Shown: positions 36,052-44,712 of the stretch, in pieces
How the letters are laid out: every line of letters starts with the position of its first letter
How positions within the stretch are numbered: the stretch's first letter is position 1
Assembly: GCA_047626155.1 (NCBI GenBank)
Contig: JBLHRR010000002.1
Location: 62,001 to 126,000, forward strand
Length of the DNA stretch: 64,000 nucleotides
Direction of reading: 5' to 3'
Source: CALGLS01 sp047626155
GTDB lineage: Bacteria; Bacteroidota; Bacteroidia; Chitinophagales; Saprospiraceae
Position numbers and translations under genes: made by a program
The notes under the pieces: model-generated
What the model saw: the letters and a program-made list of their open reading frames with translations, nothing else
Told to the model about the DNA's origin: nothing
The model's database searches: none

Positions 36052-38034
36052 ATGCGATTAATCACTCTTTTGATTTTACTGCTTTTCACCAGTCATTTAT
36101 CTGCTGAAACAGACAGCCTCAGTAGTCAGGGCTTCTTTCAGAATCTGCTGATAGATACAACAGATCAGCTACTGCTGAATCGGGCAGAGTCACTGCTCGG
36201 GGAGGGAGACTTTGAGGAAGCTAAGAAGGAATACCAATTGTTGTTGAACGAATTATTGCCAGAGTTTAATAACGAAGACTTCTCCGCGAACCCCTCTGAA
36301 AATAACCTGTATTACAGCTCCCCTCTCTTGTTAAAAGTCTTGTTAGGAAAAGCAGATTTGTTAGAACGACAGGCCAATCCAAAAGACAAATCGGGTATCA
36401 GTTTGGAACCTGCGCTTAGCGTTAGGGAGTTGACGGTTGATGCCTTATTTCATTTGCGACAAAATTACTCCGGAGCAGCTTTAGCATACGAGAATCAACA
36501 AGCAGGGCGAGAGTTGGAATGGGCAGCGATAAACCTGGCGTACAAACTTTATGAAAAATCAAACAACCCTTCTTATTTATTGCGCTGTTTTAGATTAGTA
36601 GAAAAAAGCAAAAAAGGAGCTTTGTCTTACGCCTTGGTTCATCCGAAAACCTATCAATTGGCGAACGTATCTCCTAAGGATTTGAAAAACCTCACCCAAA
36701 AAAAGAGAGAAGTTGGAAAGCTAAGTTCAGATTGGGCCGCTGCATTACTGAAATCCAACAATAAAATTACAGAACTGTCAAAAGTGGCTCAGGATAAATA
36801 CATCGTAGGAAGAAAAGCGTATAACCGAAAGCTCAGTGAGTTTTCTAAAAAGTATCACCGCGTTTTTAAGTTGCGTTATAATGAGTCCATTGTGACGGTA
36901 GGTGAAATCCAAAATCGCTTACAGGAACCAGATCAGGTTTTTCTATCCTATTATAATACAAAGGAGTACCTCTATGGTTTTGTGATAACCCTTAACGGGC
37001 TCAAGGCAAAAAGAATGAAGCGCCCAAAAAAACTGAATCAAAAGATTGCTGATTTTTTTAATTTACTTAAAAACAAAGAGGAGCAGAGCAATTGTAAAGT
37101 CTATGATGCCCTGGCATTGGAATTATATGAGACGTTGATCAAACCATTCGAACCGTTGAAGAAGCAAATTGTCATTGTTCCGGATGAGGAAATTGGTTAT
37201 TTGCCTTTTAATGCACTCTTGTATACCGCCCCTGCCTTTTCTTGCGAATTTGCGGACTATCCTTTTTTATTGAATAAATATCAACTGAGTTTACATTACA
37301 GTGCGGAAGAGTTTGCGAAAGAGGTATACTCAAAAATAGAGGGATCTAATAGAAGCTTCATGGCCTTGGCTCCTGAGAATCAAAGCTATGTTAAACAATT
37401 GACTCGGCAGCTCAAAGGCAAATTTGTGCAAACCAATAACCTGGCAACGGAGGAATTAAAGAAAAGTATAGATTCACAGGCAATGCTTTTGTCTGCTAAC
37501 GAATTGAAGTCCTATGCTGGAGCGGAGAGGGGGCAAACAGTCTTGTTTGGGACGGAGAAAACAGAGATGGGACCCGCAGAAAAAGAGGGCGCGACTCAAC
37601 TTGTTGTCCTTAGTGAGTGTGAAGTGAAGCCCACCTTGAATTCCAAAGGAGGTCACATTCATAGCTTGGCTAGAGATCTGTTGCACTTTGGTGCAAAGTC
37701 AGTATTGACCACCTTATGGCAACTTCCAGTTACATCGAATGAATCCTTATTACCTATATTTTTTAAAGCATTAAAAAATGGAAAAAGCAAAACAGCAGCC
37801 CTGCAACTTAGCAATCAATCTTATCTGAAGAAAACAAAAACAGCTGAAGCTGCAGCTCCTTCTCAATGGGCTGCTTATACGCTAATTGGAAATGCAGATT
37901 CTATTACAGAACGCAATTGGTATTGGCTCTTGCTCGGGATTATTCCAGTAATCACGATAGGGTATTTTTGGCGAAAGCGAAGAAGAGAGAAGAGAAGAAA
38001 AGAAAGAGAGGTTACAACAACGATGGAATATTGA
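36052..38034 (+). CDS. CHAT-domain protein with membrane anchor; catalytic His missing
   Basis: 660 residues from ATG 36052, which gives a signal peptide (MRLITLLILLLFTSHLSAE); an extended frame from a TTG at 35791 overlaps the sigma-factor terminator and is rejected. Helical TPR-like N-terminal half (LLNRAESLLGEGDFEEAKKEYQLL), then the CHAT caspase-like domain: IVPDEEIGYLPFNALLY, LVVLSECEV (catalytic Cys position), GHIHSLARDLLHFGAKSVLTTLWQ, and QWAAYTLIGN. The motif that carries the catalytic His in active members (LHLATHG) is replaced by MLLSANE. A C-terminal transmembrane helix (WYWLLLGIIPVITIGYFW) and basic tail follow. Probably a binding or scaffold homologue in the periplasmic membrane rather than an active protease. 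Confidence 0.85.
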   Translation: MRLITLLILLLFTSHLSAETDSLSSQGFFQNLLIDTTDQLLLNRAESLLGEGDFEEAKKEYQLLLNELLPEFNNEDFSANPSENNLYYSSPLLLKVLLGKADLLERQANPKDKSGISLEPALSVRELTVDALFHLRQNYSGAALAYENQQAGRELEWAAINLAYKLYEKSNNPSYLLRCFRLVEKSKKGALSYALVHPKTYQLANVSPKDLKNLTQKKREVGKLSSDWAAALLKSNNKITELSKVAQDKYIVGRKAYNRKLSEFSKKYHRVFKLRYNESIVTVGEIQNRLQEPDQVFLSYYNTKEYLYGFVITLNGLKAKRMKRPKKLNQKIADFFNLLKNKEEQSNCKVYDALALELYETLIKPFEPLKKQIVIVPDEEIGYLPFNALLYTAPAFSCEFADYPFLLNKYQLSLHYSAEEFAKEVYSKIEGSNRSFMALAPENQSYVKQLTRQLKGKFVQTNNLATEELKKSIDSQAMLLSANELKSYAGAERGQTVLFGTEKTEMGPAEKEGATQLVVLSECEVKPTLNSKGGHIHSLARDLLHFGAKSVLTTLWQLPVTSNESLLPIFFKALKNGKSKTAALQLSNQSYLKKTKTAEAAAPSQWAAYTLIGNADSITERNWYWLLLGIIPVITIGYFWRKRRREKRRKEREVTTTMEY

Positions 38035-38191
38035 CATTGAAAATAACAATTATATTTCAATTGGTTTACTAAAACGAAACACATTTTGATTCATTTAAAT
38101 ATATTGTAACAATAATACAAACGACCGCTTTCTAAATGAAACGGTTACTTCTATACCAGTCTAAATGCCACTTCCTAAAAGGTGTTTTTAT

Positions 38192-38216
38192 TTTGCCTGT
38201 TTGGCCCCTATATTTG
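38192..38216 (+). promoter_or_regulatory. Orphan Bacteroidota-type promoter
   Basis: TATATTTG at 38209-38216 matches the -7 consensus; TTTTTA/TTTG elements lie 13-20 bases upstream. No protein gene follows on this strand before the terminator at 38250-38289. Confidence 0.5.
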
Positions 38217-38221
38217 CGCTG

Positions 38222-38289
38222 TGTAGTTTCTCATAGTATTTATTGTTTTATCTCCTACGTCAACAGCCTCCGATGTAGGAGATTTTTTT
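38222..38289 (+). ncRNA. Candidate small RNA of ~65-70 nt
   Basis: Transcription from the promoter at 38209 would begin near 38222 and stop at a strong terminator: ATCTCCTACGTC / GATGTAGGAGAT (one G-U) around a ten-base loop, followed by seven T. No ORF of useful length fits. The same hairpin could instead end read-through from the CHAT gene 215 bases upstream. I do not recognise a known RNA family. Confidence 0.4.
38250..38289 (+). terminator. Strong intrinsic terminator
   Basis: Twelve-base stem and T7 tail as described for the candidate small RNA. Confidence 0.85.
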
Positions 38290-38354
38290 GTGCCAATGTG
38301 ATGTGTTTTTTTTGAAGAAAAAACCGCTCTTCTGTCTCAAAACCCCTTCAACAA

Positions 38355-38939
38355 TTATAGACGATCAAGAGGCGATAATATCTTTCCCAGTACGTTCACC
38401 CTTACTGCATAGTCTTCAAATACATTTAGTGATCCAGCAAAGGGAGTACCAATGACAGTTCCTGTTGTGATGTCGATAACAGGAGAGCCGGAGTTCCTAG
38501 TGAGCGTTGCACAGTCATGGCGGAAGTCAAAGTCATATAACATATTGTCTTTGGTGACGATAAGATCATCGGACAAAATCCAACCCGTACCAGAGGGGTA
38601 CTTCCTGCGGTTGCGTTCAATTTCAAAAACACCAACAGATTTGACGGCCTGCAAAAAAAATGTTTTGTGAAAGTCCAAAATATTTGCCCAGGGATGATCA
38701 TTGGGTACTTCGAAATTATCATCTTGAATAACAAAGGCGAGGCGTATGTAGTCGTGGTTGAGGATTTTCAAGAGCAGCCCTTAGTCAGCTATTTTACTAT
38801 GAATGATCGCTTCAATTTTTTTCTAGCTATCGGGAAGGTAGATGTCCTTGTGGTCTTCAAATTCAGCGATGCCTTTCTTGAGATTGCTAAAGCTAAAATT
38901 GAGGAGGCGCTGTAGTATTTTTTTCGAAATGGATTTCAT
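38355..38939 (-). pseudogene. Decayed trypsin-like (S1/V8-type) serine protease
   Basis: A minus-strand frame runs from ATG 38939 (MKSISKKILQRLLNFSFSNL) to 38355 but meets TAG after IYLPDS and TAA after HSKIAD. The downstream part keeps protease landmarks: SGTGWILSDDLIVT (where the catalytic His should follow), HDCATLTRNSGSPVID (Ser of GNSGSP, with the preceding Gly changed to Arg) and GTPFAG. The His motif TNNHV is replaced by TKDNM, and the stretch between His and Asp regions is largely deleted. The N-terminal helical ~60 residues resemble the small adaptor-like modules attached to such proteases in Bacteroidota, which is uncertain. Not functional as read. Confidence 0.7.
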
Positions 38940-38984
38940 GGTGATGAAGATAGGAAAGTCCGGGAATGAAAAAAATAATTTGGC

Positions 38985-38992
38985 TATCTTTG
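38985..38992 (+). promoter_or_regulatory. Putative -7 box for coiled-coil gene
   Basis: TATCTTTG, 100 bases before the ATG at 39093. Confidence 0.4.
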
Positions 38993-39092
38993 CCGAGAGT
39001 CAAAATACATTAATAATGACACAAAAATAATTTAGCTCACTATACACTCCATTAATTAGCTAAGTTAATTTTTTGTTGTAACTAAAACAGCC

Positions 39093-40034
39093 ATGCAACA
39101 GACTAACTCCAAATCAATCATCATTTTCTTATCTATATTATTCCTTTTAGCTGCTATACTCGGCACCTATTCCTGGCGTGAAAACAGTACGCTTAAAACG
39201 AATAACAAATACCTTAATACTCAGGTTTCGGAACTCAAAGATACCAGAGACGATCTGGAGACGGATGTCCGACTGCTTGAAGAAGAGTTTGAAGAACTCG
39301 CTACTTCTAGCAAAAAACAAAAAAAGGAACTGGAAGATGCTAACAATAAACTTACATCCAGTAAAACCGCATTGCGAAAGCTCCAAAAGAAATATAAAAA
39401 AGACATCGGTTGGATGAAAGCCGAAATCAGAAACCTTCGTGAAGCAAAAAAAGAATTGACTGAACTAGTAGCGTTACTGAAAAAAGAACGAGAGACCGGA
39501 AATATCGCCGATGGCTCTTTACTAGATTCCAGATTGTCGGATATTGAATTGCGGAATAAAGAATTGCTAGATGAATTGGGCAAAACCAAAGCTCAGAACA
39601 ATGCACTGGAAAACGAAAATAAAAACTTGGACGTGGCGGCCATCGTGGCAACCAATACTCGTGTAGACATCCGTAAGAAAGGAAATAAACCAACCGGTAG
39701 TTTTAGACGGGCCAGAGAAATAATTATTAGCTTTAATTTGAGCCACCTTGCAAAAAGTAAAGAAGGCGTGAATAATCTCTACGTAGTTATCAAAGATGCA
39801 AAGGGGAATTTGGTGAAAGTGGATAATCCGGTGAAGAAGAAAATCACTTCGGAAGTAAATGGATCCGTAAATCAGATCATCGCCCAGCAAATGATAACAG
39901 CCGATTTATTCGATAAGGTCCGATTGGCGTTTAAGGTGAAGCCTAAGCGGAGGACTTTGAAGAAGGGGTATTATCGGGTGAATATTTATGCGGATTGGGG
40001 GCTTGTGGGAAGAACGGAGTTTGACTTGAGGTAG
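39093..40034 (+). CDS. Membrane-anchored coiled-coil protein, unknown function
   Basis: A 313-residue protein with one N-terminal transmembrane helix (IIIFLSILFLLAAILGTY, residues ~9-26), then a charged coiled coil from ~30 to ~195 (KDTRDDLETDVRLLEEEFEEL, LRKLQKKYKKDIGWMKAEI). The last ~115 residues are a beta-rich domain (AREIIISFNLSHLAKSKEG, NNLYVVIKDAKGNLVKV, GYYRVNIYADWGLVGRTEFDL). This design, TM plus coil plus terminal beta-domain, recurs in Bacteroidota hypotheticals and suggests a periplasmic spacer. It stands alone; no assignment is possible. Confidence 0.75.
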   Translation: MQQTNSKSIIIFLSILFLLAAILGTYSWRENSTLKTNNKYLNTQVSELKDTRDDLETDVRLLEEEFEELATSSKKQKKELEDANNKLTSSKTALRKLQKKYKKDIGWMKAEIRNLREAKKELTELVALLKKERETGNIADGSLLDSRLSDIELRNKELLDELGKTKAQNNALENENKNLDVAAIVATNTRVDIRKKGNKPTGSFRRAREIIISFNLSHLAKSKEGVNNLYVVIKDAKGNLVKVDNPVKKKITSEVNGSVNQIIAQQMITADLFDKVRLAFKVKPKRRTLKKGYYRVNIYADWGLVGRTEFDLR

Positions 40035-40080
40035 AGGGGGAAACAATGGAATAATAATAAATGAGACTCAACACTAACCA

Positions 40081-40338
40081 GTGGGAAAAACAAAATACTT
40101 ATCAATTACTTTTTGTGTAAGTTTTATATGCTTACTGATATCTTATGTTTTTTTTTCTTATCAAGGTTTTAATAAGAGTTTAGGAGAGCTTATTAGTATA
40201 CCTGTAGTCCTAATATTTGGAGCCGGATATGGTGGAGGAAAGTTTATAGGGAGTATAACTACAATAGTAGTATTTCTTGCTTTATGGGGGTTTATATCTC
40301 TTATGTTTGCCCCTATGTGGCCTTCTAATAAACGATAG
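40081..40338 (+). CDS. Small hydrophobic membrane protein
   Basis: An 85-residue frame with a GTG start, composed of about three hydrophobic segments (FCVSFICLLISYVFFSY, LISIPVVLIFGAGYGGG, IVVFLALWGFISLMF). No family recognised. An ATG at 40061 is in another frame and stops early. Support is the membrane pattern and lack of any other gene in the gap; the call is weak. Confidence 0.4.
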   Translation: MGKTKYLSITFCVSFICLLISYVFFSYQGFNKSLGELISIPVVLIFGAGYGGGKFIGSITTIVVFLALWGFISLMFAPMWPSNKR

Positions 40339-40383
40339 TTTTGGATAAAAAGCTTTTAGGTAGAGAGGAGAGGACCAAATAAC

Positions 40384-40417
40384 AAAAGCCCCTTAGTAAA
40401 ACTAAGAGGCCTTTTGT
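40384..40417. terminator. Two-way terminator next to tRNA-Cys
   Basis: AAAAGCCCCTTAG / CTAAGAGGCCTTTT with small bulge. On the minus strand it follows the tRNA by six bases and continues into GTTATTTG; on plus it ends in TTTTGTTTT. Confidence 0.6.
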
Positions 40418-40422
40418 TTTCG

Positions 40423-40493
40423 AGGTCGCGAACGGATTCGAACCGTTGTAGATGGTTTTGCAGACCACTGCCTAGCCACTCGGCCACGCGACC
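40423..40493 (-). tRNA. tRNA-Cys (anticodon GCA)
   Basis: Minus-strand cloverleaf: acceptor GGTCGCG / CGCGACC, D arm GCCGAGTGGCTAGGC, anticodon arm TGGTCTGCAAAACCA with GCA in the loop, T arm ACGGTTCGAATCCGT. No CCA is encoded. The variable loop is short, as in class I tRNAs. Confidence 0.95.
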
Positions 40494-40698
40494 TTTTCGG
40501 AGCGCAAATATATGTTTTTTTTCAGCTAAGGATCAAGGCCTAAGCCTTTTTATTTTACATTATTTTGAAATAATCCTTATCAACATAATTTGCGCGACTT
40601 TATATAAAACGGAAGACCTTATAATTAGTTGCAATTAGTAGTAGAAGACCTCTTGAATAAATTGAAATATTATTGTTGTTTTCTATGGCTGAACGTTC

Positions 40699-41475
40699 CT
40701 AGTCCTTCAAAGGAGCATCCTCGGAAGGCAAGGATTGCTTTTCTATTCCATCATTAGCCGTTTCAATACTTGTAGCACTATTCGCATCCTCAGGTTGTAC
40801 AACTGCTTCACCAGCTATTGTTGAACTAAGTTCCTCCTTATTTATCGGCTCAGACTGCTCAAAATCATTTCCAAAGAAGCTTCGGTAAAAAATTAGAATA
40901 CTAAGTACTCCAATCGTAATAGCAGTGTCTGCCAAGTTGAAAACAGGTCGAAAAAATAAGTAGTGCTCCCCACTCCAAAAAGGAAACCAATGTGGGAAAA
41001 ATCCTTCTACCACTGGAAAATACAGCATATCTACCACTTTGCCGTGCAGAAAGCCCGCATAGCCACCACTCTCCGGAAAGAGCGTTGCGATGCCTCCATG
41101 ATAGGGCGATTCTGAAAAGATCAATCCATAGACCGCACTGTCTATGATATTGCCCAGTGCGCCTGCCAGAATGAAGGCGAAACTAGCCAGCAATCCAAAA
41201 GAAACCTTAGCCTTGACAAGTTTGTAAATGAAATAGAAAAGAAAAACGACTGCCATTATCCTAAAAAGACTAAGGGCCAATTTGCCATAGTCTCCTCCGA
41301 TCTTTAAGCCAAAAGCCATCCCAGGGTTCTCCACAAAATGGAGCATGGCCCAGTCCAGGCCTAATAATGGTATTTCATCGCCATAAGCCATATTGGTTTT
41401 TACCCAAACTTTTAGGCTTTGATCCAAAATTAATACAAGAATTACAATTAGGGAAACTTTAAGAGATCGGCTCAA
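40699..41475 (-). CDS. lspA: Lipoprotein signal peptidase (signal peptidase II) with extended tail
   Basis: Inner-membrane aspartic protease that removes signal peptides from prolipoproteins. The family landmarks are DQSLKVWVK, the NPGMAFGL loop, GALGNIIDSAVYG, and the catalytic pair D149 (GKVVDMLYF) and D183 (FNLADTAITIGV). At 258 residues it is longer than the usual ~165: an insert of ~25 residues (SGGYAGFLHGK... HWFPFWSGEHYLFFRP) lies around the active site as in other Bacteroidota, and an acidic cytoplasmic tail of about 55 residues (NDFEQSEPINKEELSS...) follows the last helix. Downstream of the dksA-like gene on the same strand, a common pairing in this phylum. Confidence 0.95.
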   Translation of the reverse strand: MSRSLKVSLIVILVLILDQSLKVWVKTNMAYGDEIPLLGLDWAMLHFVENPGMAFGLKIGGDYGKLALSLFRIMAVVFLFYFIYKLVKAKVSFGLLASFAFILAGALGNIIDSAVYGLIFSESPYHGGIATLFPESGGYAGFLHGKVVDMLYFPVVEGFFPHWFPFWSGEHYLFFRPVFNLADTAITIGVLSILIFYRSFFGNDFEQSEPINKEELSSTIAGEAVVQPEDANSATSIETANDGIEKQSLPSEDAPLKD

Positions 41476-41496
41476 GTTAGCGATGTTTTTGTGGTT

Positions 41497-41541
41497 CTTT
41501 GACGTATCCCCCTGAACTTAGAGCAAGGGGTACGTCAAAGG
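41497..41541. repeat. Hairpin between dksA-like gene and lspA
   Basis: CTTTGACGTATCCCC / GGGGTACGTCAAAG with a one-base bulge; T8 follows on the plus strand. The CGTCAAAGAA half resembles the ends of family B repeats. On the minus strand, where both genes are, there is no T tail. Confidence 0.55.
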
Positions 41542-41562
41542 TTTTTTTTATGATGTAATTTC

Positions 41563-41940
41563 CTACTTTTTCTTTGCTTGAATACTCAAAGTAGCATGTG
41601 GGACAGCACGCAAACGCTCCTTAGAAATCAGTACACCCGTCTCGCGACAAACGCCATAGATTTTGTTTTGGATTCTGATTTTGGCGTTTTCCAGATGCTT
41701 GACGTGCTTCTGTAAACGTGCGGCCATGTTTGTATTTTGTTCGCTTGCAGAAGTTCCGGTGCCATCGTCGAGGCCCCGGGCTTTGTTGTCAAAAACGTCA
41801 GAAGATAAGGAAAGCTGAGAAAGATAAAAATCCAGCTGTTGCCTTGATTCTGCGAGTTTGTTGTCAATCAGTAGTTCGAATTCTGCAAGATCTTCATCAC
41901 TATAACGTGACTTATTTTCTGCTTTGTTTCTCATAATCAA
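41563..41940 (-). CDS. TraR/DksA-family protein lacking the zinc cysteines
   Basis: A 125-residue protein with a helical N-terminal hairpin (DLAEFELLIDNKLAESRQQLDFY) and a C-terminal DksA-like segment KIYGVCRETGVLISKERLRAVPHATLSI. In Escherichia coli DksA four cysteines bind zinc; here only the first remains (C, then T, S and A in the other places). In Bacteroidota this subgroup is usual and sits before lspA. A role in tuning RNA polymerase with ppGpp is inferred from family alone. Confidence 0.85.
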   Translation of the reverse strand: MIMRNKAENKSRYSDEDLAEFELLIDNKLAESRQQLDFYLSQLSLSSDVFDNKARGLDDGTGTSASEQNTNMAARLQKHVKHLENAKIRIQNKIYGVCRETGVLISKERLRAVPHATLSIQAKKK

Positions 41941-42130
41941 GTTTTTATAGGTATTTAAAAATACTGATATGTTAAATTCCCTTTATCAGTAGCTTATTAG
42001 CACAAATTTAAAAGCACTTTTCTGTTAGATTATTGCCCTAAAAGTAGCGATTTTTCTAATTAAGTAATAGACTGTCATAGCTTATTGATTATTTTGAACA
42101 GCTACTTATGGCTACTCACTTCTTATTTAA

Positions 42131-44320
42131 TCATTCCTCACAATACCTCCCGACAGCTTCTTCACTGATTGACTTGAATCCTAAACCAGCGGCCATGTTA
42201 TAGTCTTCACAAGCTTCCTGCTTCATATTCAATTGACGATGCGTGACTGCCCGGTACATGTAGCCTTCTGCAAACCTTGGACTCAATTCAATGGTTTTAT
42301 TGAAATTGCTTAAGGCAGTTTCATATTGTAGAGAAATGAGCTGAGCCTTGGCACTTAGGAAGTAATATTCGTAACGCTTGATGTTGCTTTTATTAATTGC
42401 TTCTTTCATATCTAAAATAACAGAAGGATATTGCTGAAGTTCAAAATAGGCTAAGCCTCTTTGGTAGAAAATGTCTGCCGGTGCTCCTTCAGATTCAATC
42501 GCTCTCGTAAAATCATCTACTGCTTTTGTAAAATAACCCATAAACATATGCCATCTTCCCCGATTGCTATATAACATGGTATGTTGAGGATTAAGAAGCA
42601 AACCTGCGTTGTAATCTTCTAATGCTCCAAAAATATTGCCAGTGCGAAAAAGTAAGGTACCACGGTCATTAAAAGCATTTGCATCTTTGGGGGCGACAAG
42701 AAGGTACTCATTCAAATCTGCTATTGCCAGATCGTTGGCCTTTGTCAGCATATAACATTGGGCCCTTTTGTAATAAACTTCGTCCAAACTAGCATCTGCG
42801 TTCAAAGCGGCAGTATATTGTTGGATGGCTTGCTCGTACCACTTCATTTGTAAATGTTTGTTGGCCATGTCCAAATGTTGTAAGGCCTGATCGGTAGAAG
42901 AAGTAGTGCTGTTTTCTGGGCGTAGCATGTTTAGGTGAGCCTCCAAATTGATTCCTCGTTCTGTAAAGATCTCCCCTGCCGGCTGTTGTATTTCGTTTGA
43001 AAAGCAATTAGTGATATTATTGTTTTTAATAATTGATCTATTGTACGCTTGAATTTGAAGGCGCTCTTCTAACTCTTCAGCCATCCAACTCTTTTTCTTT
43101 TCGGGGGTAACTGCTTTGTACTCATTCACCTTTGCTGTTCTTTCGCCAATAACAGAATAGCTAACTAAGTTAATGCCTCGTTCTGTAAACTCATCCTCTT
43201 CTTCCTCTTCCTCTTCACTTTCATCTATCCCTTCGTCCGTTTGCATGGCAGCTACAACAGCGGTGTTTCCTCCTTGCCTTTGATAGCAATCAGAAATACG
43301 ATCCTTTGCAGCAGCATCGGCTGGGTTGAGTGTTAGTGCTTTTTCGAAATCGGATTGCGCATTTCTATATTCATCTAAATGAAAAAGAGCTAGGCCTCGT
43401 CCGTTATAGTAATCTGCACGTTTAGCATCAAGCGCAATTGCTTTGTTGAAATTTTCTGCAGCCAGCTCATAATTCGCCATTGCATTTTCTACAAGACCGA
43501 CGCAATAGTAGGCCTCAGGGTTATTGAAATCCAATTTGCTCGCAGCTCGCCCGTCAATTCGCGCTTGTTCGTAATTCTCTTTTTTAATCCAGTACTTCGC
43601 TCGGTTGGTGTAAGTGAAGCTATTTTCTAACAAATTAATTGCAAAATCATAGTCTGCCAATGCTTCTTCATCTCTACCTAATAATTGGTACGCATTGCCT
43701 CTGTTATTGTAAGCAAGAATATCCCTGTCGTTCAATCGGATGGCTTCATCAAATTGAACGATGGCATCTGTTGGTTGATTAATGGCAAAGAAAGCATCGC
43801 CAAGGGTACGTCGGGCTTCTCCGTCCATTGGGTCAAGGCGAACTCCATTTTTAAGATCGCGGATGGCGTCTGGATATTGTTTCTGGTCAAGGTACGCAAC
43901 GCCCCGGTTCGTATAAGCCGCTGATGATGGACTGCCACTAATAACTGCAGATAAATCACTAATGGCACCAGCAATATCCCCAGTGAGGTAGCGCAGATGT
44001 CCTCTTTGTTCGTATGCCTCTATATCCGTTGGGCTGATGGTAATGACGGTATTGAAGTCGGCTAGTGCTTTATTGTATTTTTCTAATTCTGTACGCACTA
44101 GGCCTCTATTGAATAAACACTTGTCACAATCTGCCTGCATGGAGATGGTAATGTTGTAATAAGACTCGGCATCTACATAATTACCCTGGTCGTGTAAGGA
44201 GAGCGCCTCCTGGTAATAGCTGTCCATAGAAATATTCACGCTGCTTTGCGCAATACTCCCTGTGACAAATAGGCAAATGAATAGAGAAGTGAAGTGAGGT
44301 TTTGCAATTAAATGGTTCAT
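42131..44320 (-). CDS. Exported TPR-repeat protein
   Basis: A 729-residue protein with a signal peptide (1-24, FICLFVTGSIAQ) and two blocks of TPR repeats: about residues 30-360 and 480-720, many in the canonical form (YNNRGNAYQLLGRDEEALADYDFAI, AYTNRGVAYLDQKQYPDAIRDLKNG). The middle is non-repetitive, acidic (DEGIDESEEEEEEEDEF) and carries the octapeptide FTERGINL twice, about 75 residues apart, suggesting an internal duplication. Likely a periplasmic or outer-membrane associated scaffold; partners unknown. Confidence 0.85.
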   Translation of the reverse strand: MNHLIAKPHFTSLFICLFVTGSIAQSSVNISMDSYYQEALSLHDQGNYVDAESYYNITISMQADCDKCLFNRGLVRTELEKYNKALADFNTVITISPTDIEAYEQRGHLRYLTGDIAGAISDLSAVISGSPSSAAYTNRGVAYLDQKQYPDAIRDLKNGVRLDPMDGEARRTLGDAFFAINQPTDAIVQFDEAIRLNDRDILAYNNRGNAYQLLGRDEEALADYDFAINLLENSFTYTNRAKYWIKKENYEQARIDGRAASKLDFNNPEAYYCVGLVENAMANYELAAENFNKAIALDAKRADYYNGRGLALFHLDEYRNAQSDFEKALTLNPADAAAKDRISDCYQRQGGNTAVVAAMQTDEGIDESEEEEEEEDEFTERGINLVSYSVIGERTAKVNEYKAVTPEKKKSWMAEELEERLQIQAYNRSIIKNNNITNCFSNEIQQPAGEIFTERGINLEAHLNMLRPENSTTSSTDQALQHLDMANKHLQMKWYEQAIQQYTAALNADASLDEVYYKRAQCYMLTKANDLAIADLNEYLLVAPKDANAFNDRGTLLFRTGNIFGALEDYNAGLLLNPQHTMLYSNRGRWHMFMGYFTKAVDDFTRAIESEGAPADIFYQRGLAYFELQQYPSVILDMKEAINKSNIKRYEYYFLSAKAQLISLQYETALSNFNKTIELSPRFAEGYMYRAVTHRQLNMKQEACEDYNMAAGLGFKSISEEAVGRYCEE

Positions 44321-44712
44321 AGTGTTCTTTTTTGGTACAAAGAGCCTATTTGGATTTCATTGTTGAGTACAGATAGCAGTCAAATAACTTTTGTATGCTA
44401 GTTAGGTACTCTTTAAGTCTATTAAGCTCCCAGATAAGGATACAAAACAAATTAATTTTTGTTACATATGTGTTGCTTTTTTTTGCCATTTTTTGCATCA
44501 ATTGTTTTTGTTTCGTGATGAATAAAGAGAATTGAAATAGCCTTTTTCATTTCTGGTGCGATGAAACCACTCATTCTGATGTCACATTTTTTTTTAAGAA
44601 TGTATTAAGGATATCACCATATGGCAATTTTTTTGATATAAGGAAAGCACAGACTATTCCGAAGAACAGAAGCTTCGGAGCATTATACAAGAAAACAAAA
44701 ACATACACTACG
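44321..44712. other. Divergent gap before glucosaminidase gene
   Basis: AT-rich 392 bases with T- and A-runs; I see no TAnnTTTG with a proper -33, no repeat copy and no ORF other than a shadow frame. Confidence 0.5.
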
